DNA of 64,000 nucleotides from the NCBI GenBank assembly GCA_015152555.1, contig SUTS01000002.1:101456-165455 (forward strand), written 5' to 3'. Position 1 is the stretch's first letter; each line of letters opens with the position of its first letter. This document shows positions 54,876 through 63,358 of the stretch, piece after piece. The translations under genes were made by a program, and so were the position numbers. This DNA comes from Cyanobacteria bacterium SIG26. GTDB taxonomy: Bacteria; Cyanobacteriota; Vampirovibrionia; Gastranaerophilales; Gastranaerophilaceae. The notes under the pieces are model-generated. The model saw nothing but the letters and a program-made list of their open reading frames with translations, was not told the origin of the DNA and did no database searches.

Positions 54876-54924
54876 TAGCCTTATGGCAAGGTTTTTGACT
54901 ATTCTCCAAGATAATAAATTTTAT

Positions 54925-54958
54925 GAGATTCTTCGGGCTAAAGCCCTCAGAATGACGA
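54925..54958. repeat. Dispersed palindromic repeat, exact inverted copy at 63511-63544
   Basis: A 34-base sequence beginning GAGATTCTTCGGGC and ending CAGAATGACGA recurs exactly in reverse at 63511-63544. Its centre GGGCTAAAGCCC is palindromic. Shorter pieces (CAGAATGACGAG) recur at 54999-55010 and 63455-63580. This is an intergenic repeat family. Confidence 0.85.
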
Positions 54959-55080
54959 GGGTTGAGCGAGGTGAAAAGATGCCAATATATTTACCCCTCA
55001 GAATGACGAGAGATGAAGAAATAGGAATAAAGCCCAATATTTACCCCCGCAGTGACAGGAGAGGGTTTGATAACTCTTTT

Positions 55081-55863
55081 ATGAAAAAAGCGGCGTTTAC
55101 GCTTGCTGAAGTTTTAATAACTATAGGCGTAATCGGTATTGTTGCAGCTATTACGATTCCTAATCTTATAACCAAGTATCAAGAAAAAGTTACTATAACA
55201 AAACTCCAACAAACTTATAGTATATTGTCACAGGGATTTAGACGAATGATCGCCGAAAATGGAACTGTTGATACTTGGGGTGAGGATTCTGAAAGTAAGA
55301 AAACGAGGATCAATGAATTGTTCCCGCAGTATATACAAACTTCAATTATTTATCCTACGGGGCGTCATGGTTTATATGTTAAACCCTTAGGTATAACTGG
55401 TGTGTTTGATTCAAATGGTGTTAGAGTTGGGTCATTCCCTGGAAATACTAAAGATTATTTAGTGTATGCTCTACCTAACAGTTCGGTTGTCGTAATTCAA
55501 GTTGTAGGAAGTTGTATTCAAGATATGACATTATTAAAAAGTGTCAAAACTAGTTATGGATTAATACATTATGGAACTCATGCTCATGCTTGTGGCACAA
55601 TACAGGTGGCACTGAATGCGAAACCTAAAATTCTCTCGAATAAAGATTTGTTTATGTTTAAGATAGTAACTGATGGGGTCGTCCCTGCTGGGACTTCAAA
55701 AGAAAGTGTATGGGGTGAGCAATTTGAGCAAGTTTGTATAAAAGAAAATTCAAGTTCTCCCGGTCGTTGTACTGCTTGGGTTTTGGAAAACAAAAATATG
55801 GATTATTTAAGATGTCCGGAAAAATTAGGTTGGAATAAGGCAAGAAGTTGTGGTGGTAAATAA
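55081..55863 (+). CDS. Prepilin-like protein behind the G12 tract
   Basis: The canonical start is MKKAAFTLAEVLITIGVIGI, a short prepilin leader followed by the hydrophobic helix. The C-terminal domain (about 260 residues in all) has several Cys and ends RSCGGK. I chose ATG at 55081 because a processed prepilin needs a short leader, although the open frame extends to 54883 through repeat DNA. No close ribosome binding site is visible; GAGAGGG lies about 15 bases upstream. Its expression may depend on the upstream G12 ORF. It is the third orphan pilin in the window. Confidence 0.8.
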   Translation: MKKAAFTLAEVLITIGVIGIVAAITIPNLITKYQEKVTITKLQQTYSILSQGFRRMIAENGTVDTWGEDSESKKTRINELFPQYIQTSIIYPTGRHGLYVKPLGITGVFDSNGVRVGSFPGNTKDYLVYALPNSSVVVIQVVGSCIQDMTLLKSVKTSYGLIHYGTHAHACGTIQVALNAKPKILSNKDLFMFKIVTDGVVPAGTSKESVWGEQFEQVCIKENSSSPGRCTAWVLENKNMDYLRCPEKLGWNKARSCGGK

Positions 55864-56022
55864 TTCTTTCAACATATAACTTTTTTGTAAAGACTTGACA
55901 ATAAAATTTTTATGTGTTAATATACGAGTGGGGTAAATGTATATTTATAAGTCTTATCAATTGATGAGACTTTCTTTTTTGCTTATTTTATGAAACCTCT
56001 TTTAATATTACTGAAATTCATT

Positions 56023-56028
56023 TATAAT
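56023..56028 (+). promoter_or_regulatory. -10 box of a probable leaderless mfd promoter
   Basis: TATAAT is followed by seven bases and the mfd ATG. No ribosome binding site. Confidence 0.5.
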
Positions 56029-56035
56029 ATTTTGT

Positions 56036-59000
56036 ATGTTTTGTATAAACGAAGATAATATTTCAAAAAATTATGAGGAATTTCGTGCAAAAGTAAAAAA
56101 TGAAAAATCTTTTGCAATAACCGGATTAACCTCAATTTTGCGTATTTTTTTATTATCTAAGTTAAAGGTATATTCTAAGAAAAAAGTTTTATTTATTACA
56201 TCAACCGAACAAAATGCGCTTAAATATCAAAGTGATTTACTTTCTGCATTTAATATTAAATCTGATGTTTTACCGTTTCAAAATATTTCTGTGTATGAAA
56301 CAGTTTCACCCAATTTATATGATTATGCTGAACAATTAAAGGTTTTGAACAATCAATCCGACATTGTCATTTGTCCTGTAAAATCACTTTTAGAAAAATT
56401 CCCTACAAAGAATTTTTATAAAAAAAATAGTTTAAAAATAAAAGTTGGTGATACGTTAGATTTAAAAAAATTAGCGCAAAAACTTGTTAATCTTGGTTAT
56501 AAAAAATCAACAATGGTTAATGATATTTCGGAATTCAGTATAAGAGGTGATATTGCGGATATTTATTCTTTGGATGAAAATCCTGTGAGAATTGAGCTTT
56601 GGGGAGATGAAGTTACAGATATTAGATATTTTAATAATGAGACGCAAAAATCAATATCAAAAATTAAAGAAATAAAAATTTTGCCGATATATAAATTTAT
56701 TATTGATGATAAAAAAGATGTATTAGAAAATATACAGTCTGAATTGATTGAAAATAGTGATCAGGTTCCAGATGAAGCATATTTTGATGGGATTGAAGTA
56801 TATCAAAATTATTTTAATGATGAATTAATAAGTGTGTTAGATTATTTTGAAAATTACACTTTAGTTTTTGATGAAACTGTTGAAATTTTTTCTAAATATG
56901 AATTTGTAAGTGATAATTTTGACAAACAACTTCAAGAAAATATTAAACTCGGGATGATAAAAGATTTTTCTCAAAAAGCAACATTGGCGAATTTTGAGAA
57001 GATGGGTAAAAATCACTATACTTATGAGGAGTTTTTACGTAAAATTTCTTATTTTGTTAAAGTAGGGTTTAACAACTTTATAGATGGTCAGATGGGTGAT
57101 GTTATTGAATTTAATGCTCAACCATTAAGGAATTTTGAAGCTGATGTTGATTTAATAGCCGACTTTATACTTGAATATAATAATTATAAAATTATTATTG
57201 CAACAGATTATCCGGAGCGTGTGAAAGAAATTCTTGCGCAAAAAAATATTTTTACACTTGAGTATGCAGAAAGTATTGTTTTAAACGGATGTATTTTAGA
57301 AGATTTTAAAACAGTTATAATGACTGATAGGGAGTTGTTTAACAAACGTTCAAAAGAAGTTACAACAGCAAAAAAATCATATTTTAAAGAAAAACCGGAA
57401 TTTATTGAGAATATAAATGATATAAAAACGGGTGAATTTGTTGTTCATACAATTCATGGTTTGGGGATATATAAAGGGTTATCAAAACAAGAAATAGATG
57501 GTCAATTAAAAGATTATTTGACGATAGAATATGCAAATAAAGACAGACTTCATATTCCGGCAGAACAGATTAATATGCTTTGCAGGTATAGAGGATCAGG
57601 TGCGATTAAACCTAAATTGTCTAAAATTGGTGGCCGAGATTGGGAAAACACCAAAGCAAAAGTTAAAAAAGAAGTAGAAATTGTTGCTTATGATTTATTA
57701 AGGTTATATGCAAGACGAAAAATGCAAGAGGGTATTCAGTTTTTGCCGGATACAAATTGGCAAATTGAAATGGAAGAAGCTTTTGAATTTGTAGAAACAC
57801 CTGACCAGTTAAAGGCTATTTCAAGAGTAAAAGCAGATATGGAATCCCCAGAACCAATGGATAGGTTGATTTGCGGCGATGTTGGTTTTGGAAAAACAGA
57901 AGTTGCGATGAGGGCTGTTTTCAAGGCGGTAACATCAGGTAAACAGGTTGCAGTAATTGTTCCGACAACAATTTTGGCACTACAACATTACCAAACAATT
58001 TCTGAAAGATTTAAACCATTTGGGGTTGGAGTGGAATTGTTATCAAGGTTTAGAACAGCAAAACAACAAAAAGACACTATTAAAAATCTTGCGACAGGCG
58101 TGTGTGATGTTGTTGTTGGTACTCATAGGTTATTACAAGACGGTATAATTTTTAAAGATTTAGGGTTGCTTGTGATAGATGAAGAGCATAGATTTGGAGT
58201 TCGTCATAAAGAAAAACTTAAACAAATGCGAGAAAATATAGATATTTTATCAATGTCAGCAACGCCAATACCAAGAACTTTATATATGTCTTTATCAGGC
58301 ATTAAAGATATGTCTGTTATAAATACTCCGCCTAAAAACAGATTACCGATAAAAACTTATGTTGGGGAGTGGAATGAAAATATGGTAAAAAATGCCATAA
58401 TTCATGAACTTGATAGAGAAGGACAAGTTTTCTATTTGTATAATCGCGTTGAAACGATTAGAGAATTTAAAAATCAATTGCAAATGATTGTTCCAAATGC
58501 TCGAATAGCTATAGGACATGGGCAAATGGATGAAAAAGAATTAGAACAAGTTATTATTGATTTTTCAAACCATGAATATGATATTTTGCTTGCGACAACA
58601 ATTATTGAAAATGGTATTGATATTCCAAATGCAAATACAATGATTATTCATGATGCAGATAGATTTGGTTTGGCTCAGCTATATCAACTAAGAGGGCGTG
58701 TTGGCAGAAGTCAAAGACAGGCATATTGTTATTGTTTTTATAAAAAATGTAAGGAAATTTCAACAGATGCAGTCAATCGTTTGAAAGCTATAAAAGAATT
58801 TACGACACTAGGTAGCGGATATCAAATAGCATTAAGAGATGTTGAAATTCGCGGTGTTGGTAATATTTTAGGAACCAAACAGCACGGTCACATGATAAAT
58901 GTTGGCTTTGATACGTATTGTGAACTTTTAGAAGAAACAGTAAAAGAATTACAGGGTGAAAAAATTGATAAAACAGTCCCAACAATTGTGGATATAAATG

Positions 59001-59452
59001 TAACGGCATATATTCCTGATGAGTGGGTAGGTTCATCAGAGCAAAAAATGATCGAATATAAACGATTGGCGGATGTAAAAACGGTCGTTGAGTTGGACTA
59101 TATAGTAGATGAATGGGTTGATAGATTTGCAAAACCCCCGGAAAGTGTAGAAAATTTGGTAAAATTAATCAGATTACGTCTTTCTGCAACAGAAGTAAAA
59201 ATTGCTGCGATAAGAGAAGTTCAAGATTGTATACGGATTTACACTCCATATTCAAAACCCGAATGGAATATTATCCAAAAAGTTTTGCCGCATAATATAT
59301 CTAAAAAAATTAAATTTACACTTGCACCAAAAACGTGCGCGGAGGGTGTTTCAATCTTAATTTTAGACACATCGTATGTTAATTTTAATGAAGTATTTAA
59401 CATTTTAACTGATTTGTTTTATTATATATACAAAGTTAGTCACGAATATTAA
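56036..59452 (+). CDS. mfd: Transcription-repair coupling factor
   Basis: Mfd removes stalled RNA polymerase at lesions and recruits UvrA. The 1138-residue protein has the UvrB-like N-terminal domains (about 1-350), the RNA polymerase interaction domain with FVVHTIHGLGIYKGL (about 465-480), a RecG-like helicase core with Walker A GDVGFGKTEVA (about 614-624), DEEHRFGV (about 715-722), LSMSATPIPRTLYMS, LLATTIIENGIDIPNANT and QLRGRVGRS, and the C-terminal autoinhibitory domain. The transcript is probably leaderless. Codon use is notably G and T rich, unlike plus-strand genes left of 44 kb. Confidence 0.97.
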   Translation: MFCINEDNISKNYEEFRAKVKNEKSFAITGLTSILRIFLLSKLKVYSKKKVLFITSTEQNALKYQSDLLSAFNIKSDVLPFQNISVYETVSPNLYDYAEQLKVLNNQSDIVICPVKSLLEKFPTKNFYKKNSLKIKVGDTLDLKKLAQKLVNLGYKKSTMVNDISEFSIRGDIADIYSLDENPVRIELWGDEVTDIRYFNNETQKSISKIKEIKILPIYKFIIDDKKDVLENIQSELIENSDQVPDEAYFDGIEVYQNYFNDELISVLDYFENYTLVFDETVEIFSKYEFVSDNFDKQLQENIKLGMIKDFSQKATLANFEKMGKNHYTYEEFLRKISYFVKVGFNNFIDGQMGDVIEFNAQPLRNFEADVDLIADFILEYNNYKIIIATDYPERVKEILAQKNIFTLEYAESIVLNGCILEDFKTVIMTDRELFNKRSKEVTTAKKSYFKEKPEFIENINDIKTGEFVVHTIHGLGIYKGLSKQEIDGQLKDYLTIEYANKDRLHIPAEQINMLCRYRGSGAIKPKLSKIGGRDWENTKAKVKKEVEIVAYDLLRLYARRKMQEGIQFLPDTNWQIEMEEAFEFVETPDQLKAISRVKADMESPEPMDRLICGDVGFGKTEVAMRAVFKAVTSGKQVAVIVPTTILALQHYQTISERFKPFGVGVELLSRFRTAKQQKDTIKNLATGVCDVVVGTHRLLQDGIIFKDLGLLVIDEEHRFGVRHKEKLKQMRENIDILSMSATPIPRTLYMSLSGIKDMSVINTPPKNRLPIKTYVGEWNENMVKNAIIHELDREGQVFYLYNRVETIREFKNQLQMIVPNARIAIGHGQMDEKELEQVIIDFSNHEYDILLATTIIENGIDIPNANTMIIHDADRFGLAQLYQLRGRVGRSQRQAYCYCFYKKCKEISTDAVNRLKAIKEFTTLGSGYQIALRDVEIRGVGNILGTKQHGHMINVGFDTYCELLEETVKELQGEKIDKTVPTIVDINVTAYIPDEWVGSSEQKMIEYKRLADVKTVVELDYIVDEWVDRFAKPPESVENLVKLIRLRLSATEVKIAAIREVQDCIRIYTPYSKPEWNIIQKVLPHNISKKIKFTLAPKTCAEGVSILILDTSYVNFNEVFNILTDLFYYIYKVSHEY

Positions 59453-59470
59453 AAGAAAGAGAGAGATTAA

Positions 59471-60604
59471 ATGAGAGCATCTAAATTAGTATCAACATTA
59501 GCGTTATCAGCATTGTTGATTACAGGTTGTGGTTTTAAAGGTCAAAATGCAATTATGACGATTAATGATAAACCAATCACTCAAGCAAGATACGATAAAT
59601 TAATTGATCAAGCTATTGTACAATCTCCATTTGGCAAAATGGGTGATTTAAAAGGAAATAAAGATGGATTTTTGTATTTAATGACCGAACAAAGAGTTGT
59701 AAATCAGTTGATTATTGAAGAGTTATTAAACCAAGAGGCTGATGCGCGAGGTATAACAGTTTCTAATGCTGATGTAGATTCTGCATTGCAAAAAATTATG
59801 GAGCAAATGGGTGGAAAAGATCAACTTGCGCAGATATTAAGACAGAATGGTGTAAGCGCAGGTGATTTTAAAAAGGATGTAAGACGTCAAGTAAAAATGC
59901 AAAAACTTGCTAATGCGGCAGGAAATATTGAAGTGACAGATAAAGAATGTGAAACATTCTATAAAAATAATCCTGAAAAATTCAATTATCCTGAACAAGT
60001 TAGAGCGTCACATATTTTAATTGCAGCAAACCCATATCAAATACAGGAAGAGTTGAAAGAAAAATCTAAAAAAGAGCTTTCAAAAGAAGATATTATTGCT
60101 CAAGTGGAAGCAAAAATTGCAGAAAAAGAGGCGTTAGCAAATAAAATAGCGGAAAATTTAAAGGTAGATTCTTCAAAATTTGCGCAATTAGCTAAAAAAT
60201 ATTCTGAAGATCCAGGATCAGCAAAACAAGGCGGAGATTTAGGCTTCTTCCCTGAAAAACAAATGGTTCCTGAGTTTGCAAAAGCAGCATTTGAAGCAAA
60301 ACCTGAAACAATTGTAGGTCCTGTAAAAACTCAATTTGGCTATCATATCATTATTGTTAAAGATAGAAAAGAAGCAGGTGTAACAACTTTTGAACAAGCA
60401 AAATCAGATATTAAAGATTTCTTGACCACAGAAAGACAAATTAAAGCTTTGGATGATTTAACTCAAGCTGCAAAAAAGAAAGCTGATATTAAATACATGG
60501 ATGAAAGATATAATCCGGATGAAATTCAAAAGAAATTACATTTCCAAATGGATGGATTTACAGGCGGTCAAGCAAGTAAAGTAAGAAATGAATCTAAAAA
60601 ATAA
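59471..60604 (+). CDS. Parvulin-type peptidyl-prolyl isomerase lipoprotein (PrsA/SurA-like)
   Basis: A lipobox LITGC (lipidated C20) anchors the protein outside the inner membrane. The N-terminal part resembles SurA_N/PrsA (INDKPITQARYDKLIDQ). The rotamase domain (about 175-310) begins VRASHILI, includes FAQLAKKYSEDPGSAKQGGD and ends GYHIIIV. Such proteins fold exported proteins. The 377-residue protein starts after AGAGAG. It follows mfd by 18 bases and is closed by a strong terminator. Confidence 0.93.
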   Translation: MRASKLVSTLALSALLITGCGFKGQNAIMTINDKPITQARYDKLIDQAIVQSPFGKMGDLKGNKDGFLYLMTEQRVVNQLIIEELLNQEADARGITVSNADVDSALQKIMEQMGGKDQLAQILRQNGVSAGDFKKDVRRQVKMQKLANAAGNIEVTDKECETFYKNNPEKFNYPEQVRASHILIAANPYQIQEELKEKSKKELSKEDIIAQVEAKIAEKEALANKIAENLKVDSSKFAQLAKKYSEDPGSAKQGGDLGFFPEKQMVPEFAKAAFEAKPETIVGPVKTQFGYHIIIVKDRKEAGVTTFEQAKSDIKDFLTTERQIKALDDLTQAAKKKADIKYMDERYNPDEIQKKLHFQMDGFTGGQASKVRNESKK

Positions 60605-60627
60605 AAAATAATAAAATTAAAGAAAAT

Positions 60628-60662
60628 AAAGCGACCTTGGAATTATCCAAGGTCGCTTTATA
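60628..60662 (+). terminator. Terminator after the parvulin gene
   Basis: AAAGCGACCTTGGA, loop ATTA and TCCAAGGTCGCTTT make a perfect 14-base stem 24 bases past the stop, followed by ATATAAT; the run of A before the stem makes it potentially bidirectional. Confidence 0.85.
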
Positions 60663-60702
60663 TAATATGTTTATGTCAATATTTGGGGTGGTATGAAAAG
60701 AG

Positions 60703-60834
60703 TTTGCACCATCCAGGGAGGGGAGAAACCCCATCGCCCTACCCTAGCCCTACCTCTCAGCAAAACAATACTTAATTGTTTTGCTTCGCCAGAGTCCGTC
60801 CAGGGAGGGAATCACCTTTATCTCAATTGTAACA
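60703..60834. repeat. CCAGGGAGGG repeat block with an 11-base-stem hairpin
   Basis: A 33-base stretch at 60703-60735 recurs exactly at 63957-63989. CCAGGGAGGG recurs at 60809-60818. Between them AGCAAAACAAT and ATTGTTTTGCT (60759-60785, loop ACTTA) make a perfect hairpin. The block is similar to the region upstream of the frameshifted LysM gene near 24520-24560, but that copy lacks the middle portion. Confidence 0.8.
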
Positions 60835-60849
60835 AAATGTAAATATGAA

Positions 60850-61001
60850 TTTCAAAACGGCTGAAATCCAGTTATAATGCCCTATATGATATGATATGAT
60901 ATGATATGATATGATATGATATGATATGGTGGGGTGAACTTTGTTAAAGTTTTAAAAAAATCTGCCGATAACGTTCATGAATATTACACAAAAATAAGGA
61001 G
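60850..61001 (+). promoter_or_regulatory. Promoter and leader of the LysM gene with nine ATATG repeats
   Basis: A weak TTTCAA (60850-60855), 17 bases, then TATAAT (60873-60878). The transcription start is expected at about 60885, which is the first of nine perfect ATATG repeats (60884-60928). The remaining 80-base leader nearly matches that of the frameshifted LysM gene and ends in AAGGAG (60996-61001). Each repeat contains ATG followed by ATA TGA, a two-codon upstream ORF. The repeat number (9 here, 5 at 24422) changes leader length. Confidence 0.75.
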
Positions 61002-61009
61002 TATTTTAA

Positions 61010-63358
61010 ATGGCAGAAAATTTTGACATTCATATTATTAATTTAAAAGGGTCAAATAGTACTAAAAAACTTGATATGTCCAAATTAAATAATATTCGAG
61101 TTACTGATCAAAATGCGTCTATTTTCAGGGGTAAAATTGATATCAACGGAGATGGGCGTGTAGATTCTAATGATGTGATTGACGTTAATAACGATGGGAT
61201 TATTACCGGAAATGAAGTGTCAAAATTGCAACAATTTTTGGATAGATTGGATGGTCGAGATTCCACAGTTACAGCAAAAGATTTTAAAACCGGTAATCAA
61301 ATAACCAATGCTACTGCGTTTGAGGCATTAAATGCAATTGCCGATCAGCAACTACATTGGGAGACAATGTCAAATAGTCTCTATGAATACAATTTAGATG
61401 GAGCTCGAATCAAAACAGATCGAACAGGTGATGAGTATAAAGTACATAAAGACGGAACTGTAACGGTTGTGGATTATGAAGAAGGTTCTAAAAGTGTTGT
61501 GCGGTATAATTCGGAAGCAGATGTTGAAAATCAGCGTCCAGCTTCTATCTTGCAACAAGGTGAGGAGCAAGACCCGTTGTATACAACATACGAGTATAAA
61601 GATAACGAAACTATAACAAGAGTTTACACTGGCGAAAATGAGCAAGGTAATTTAGAATCTATAGGAGTCGAGTCATCTGTATCGTTGCCTAATTGTTTAG
61701 GGATTACTAGTTTAACAGGACAAGTAACTTCCAATGTGGATTATTTGTCAGAAGAAGATTACCAGAATGGAACACCAAATAGTGTTACATATACAGATCA
61801 AAATGGTACAATGATGGTTGTAACATTAGTTCCTGTGGAAGGAAAAGAGGGTGTATATACAGCGTCTTATGTAGATGGTGTTGATTCTGAGGAGATAATT
61901 AAAGAGGTAAGATTTGAAAATGGTCAAATTGTATCAAATGAACCCGAAACAGTTGAGCCGGAAACACCGGAGGTCACTACCCCTCAGAATGCGACATATA
62001 CTGTCGTGAAAAACGATTCTTTGTGGAAGATTGCGGCTGATTATTTGGGTGAAGGCGCAACTCCGGGTGAAATTAACACAGCAATGTATGCAATAGCTGA
62101 TGCCAACGGTTTGACGATTGAAAATAATGGATGTATGATCCACCCGGGACAACAACTTACAATACCTGCCGAGATCAATAAAACCGGTAACACCGGTACT
62201 GTTGACGCGGGTGGTGGTACTGTTACAGGAGCAGAAGGTGCTTCTATGGCTCAAGGTGGAAGCTATACCGTTGTAAAAGGTGATACCCCTGCAAAAATTG
62301 CCAGAAATTATTTAAAAGAGCAATTAGGTTATGAACCTTCAGCAACACAGGTCAGAATATACTACAAAGAGATTATGGACCTAAACGGCATAAAAGATGC
62401 CAGAAAATTACAAATTGGCCAAGTGTTGCAGATGCCAACAATCAGCCCGATGAAGATTAACTTGCCAGAAGGTGTGACAAATACTGTTACCCCTCCTCCG
62501 GCGACCATTTCTACAAGTGCATTAGAAGAATATATGAACACTACAATCACTCCACCTTCTGCTCAAGTTCCTGAGTCATACACTTTGCCGGATGCGTATA
62601 AAAAAATTCATCCAGAACATGCGGGCAAACAAGGTGTCAAAATCGGCGAGCAGTGGTTTGATTTTGATGCTGCCGGCCGTATAACGCGAGTCTTTGATAG
62701 AGAGCCTAATAAGTTGAATGATGAGTTTGATAATGCCTCTGTTGAAATATACTACAAGAAAGATGGAGCTATCAAAAGTTACTTTGGTCATGAATTTAAT
62801 GACCAAGGGCAAGTTACTGGTTGTATAAAATATAATGCTCAAGGTAAGGTAACTATGTTTGCCCAATATTCTGACTGGAATGCTGCAGGATTGCCTCAAT
62901 GTGAGGATTGGTTCTATGCTGATGGTACATTCCAACAACGTGAGGTAGTAGAATATGATGAAAACAATCAAAAAGTATCAGAAAGTTTGTCTGATTCTGA
63001 TGGTCGTTTTAGTTCTCTTCTTACTTATGAAAACGGTAAACAGGTGCAAGGACTAGGAATTTACACAGACAGTAATGGCGAAAAGTATATTACAAGATAT
63101 TCTGATTATAATGAAGAAGCTGATAATTTTACAACAGGGGTGCATTATGAGTTAACCGGTCAACGCCAAGGTGATTTTTTCTGGGGTAATTTTGAATTTG
63201 ATGAACAAGGACGTCAGATTGGTTATACAGTTTATAATAATGATGGAACGTTTAATCAGCAGCATGTTAAAGAATATACTGCTGACGGCTCAAAATATAA
63301 ATTGATGAGCTATGATGCTAATGGCAATCTGACTGATGTCCTTTGGTGTGATAACTAG
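61010..63358 (+). CDS. Large LysM protein with an EF-hand pair and YD-like C-terminal repeats
   Basis: Domains in order: an EF-hand/dockerin-like pair DINGDGRVDSND (44-55) and DVNNDGIITGNE (58-69), a region without known family, a Pro/Glu/Thr linker (VEPETPEVTTPQ), LysM 1 (about 330-385, YTVVKNDSLWKIAADYL), LysM 2 (about 419-475, YTVVKGDTPAKIARNYL) and a C-terminal series of Gly/Asp-rich beta repeats (YNAQGKVTMFAQY, YDENNQKV). LysM domains bind peptidoglycan, so it is probably at the cell wall or surface, yet no classical signal peptide is visible at the start. AAGGAG lies eight bases before the ATG. It is the intact relative of the gene at 23125-24346. Confidence 0.88.
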   Translation: MAENFDIHIINLKGSNSTKKLDMSKLNNIRVTDQNASIFRGKIDINGDGRVDSNDVIDVNNDGIITGNEVSKLQQFLDRLDGRDSTVTAKDFKTGNQITNATAFEALNAIADQQLHWETMSNSLYEYNLDGARIKTDRTGDEYKVHKDGTVTVVDYEEGSKSVVRYNSEADVENQRPASILQQGEEQDPLYTTYEYKDNETITRVYTGENEQGNLESIGVESSVSLPNCLGITSLTGQVTSNVDYLSEEDYQNGTPNSVTYTDQNGTMMVVTLVPVEGKEGVYTASYVDGVDSEEIIKEVRFENGQIVSNEPETVEPETPEVTTPQNATYTVVKNDSLWKIAADYLGEGATPGEINTAMYAIADANGLTIENNGCMIHPGQQLTIPAEINKTGNTGTVDAGGGTVTGAEGASMAQGGSYTVVKGDTPAKIARNYLKEQLGYEPSATQVRIYYKEIMDLNGIKDARKLQIGQVLQMPTISPMKINLPEGVTNTVTPPPATISTSALEEYMNTTITPPSAQVPESYTLPDAYKKIHPEHAGKQGVKIGEQWFDFDAAGRITRVFDREPNKLNDEFDNASVEIYYKKDGAIKSYFGHEFNDQGQVTGCIKYNAQGKVTMFAQYSDWNAAGLPQCEDWFYADGTFQQREVVEYDENNQKVSESLSDSDGRFSSLLTYENGKQVQGLGIYTDSNGEKYITRYSDYNEEADNFTTGVHYELTGQRQGDFFWGNFEFDEQGRQIGYTVYNNDGTFNQQHVKEYTADGSKYKLMSYDANGNLTDVLWCDN

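Noticed and set aside
54883..55080. N-terminal extension of the prepilin gene starting at ATG 54883
   Set aside because: The extension is translated repeat DNA and would bury the prepilin leader, which has a canonical ATG at 55081. The longer frame is kept only as part of the G12 hypothesis.
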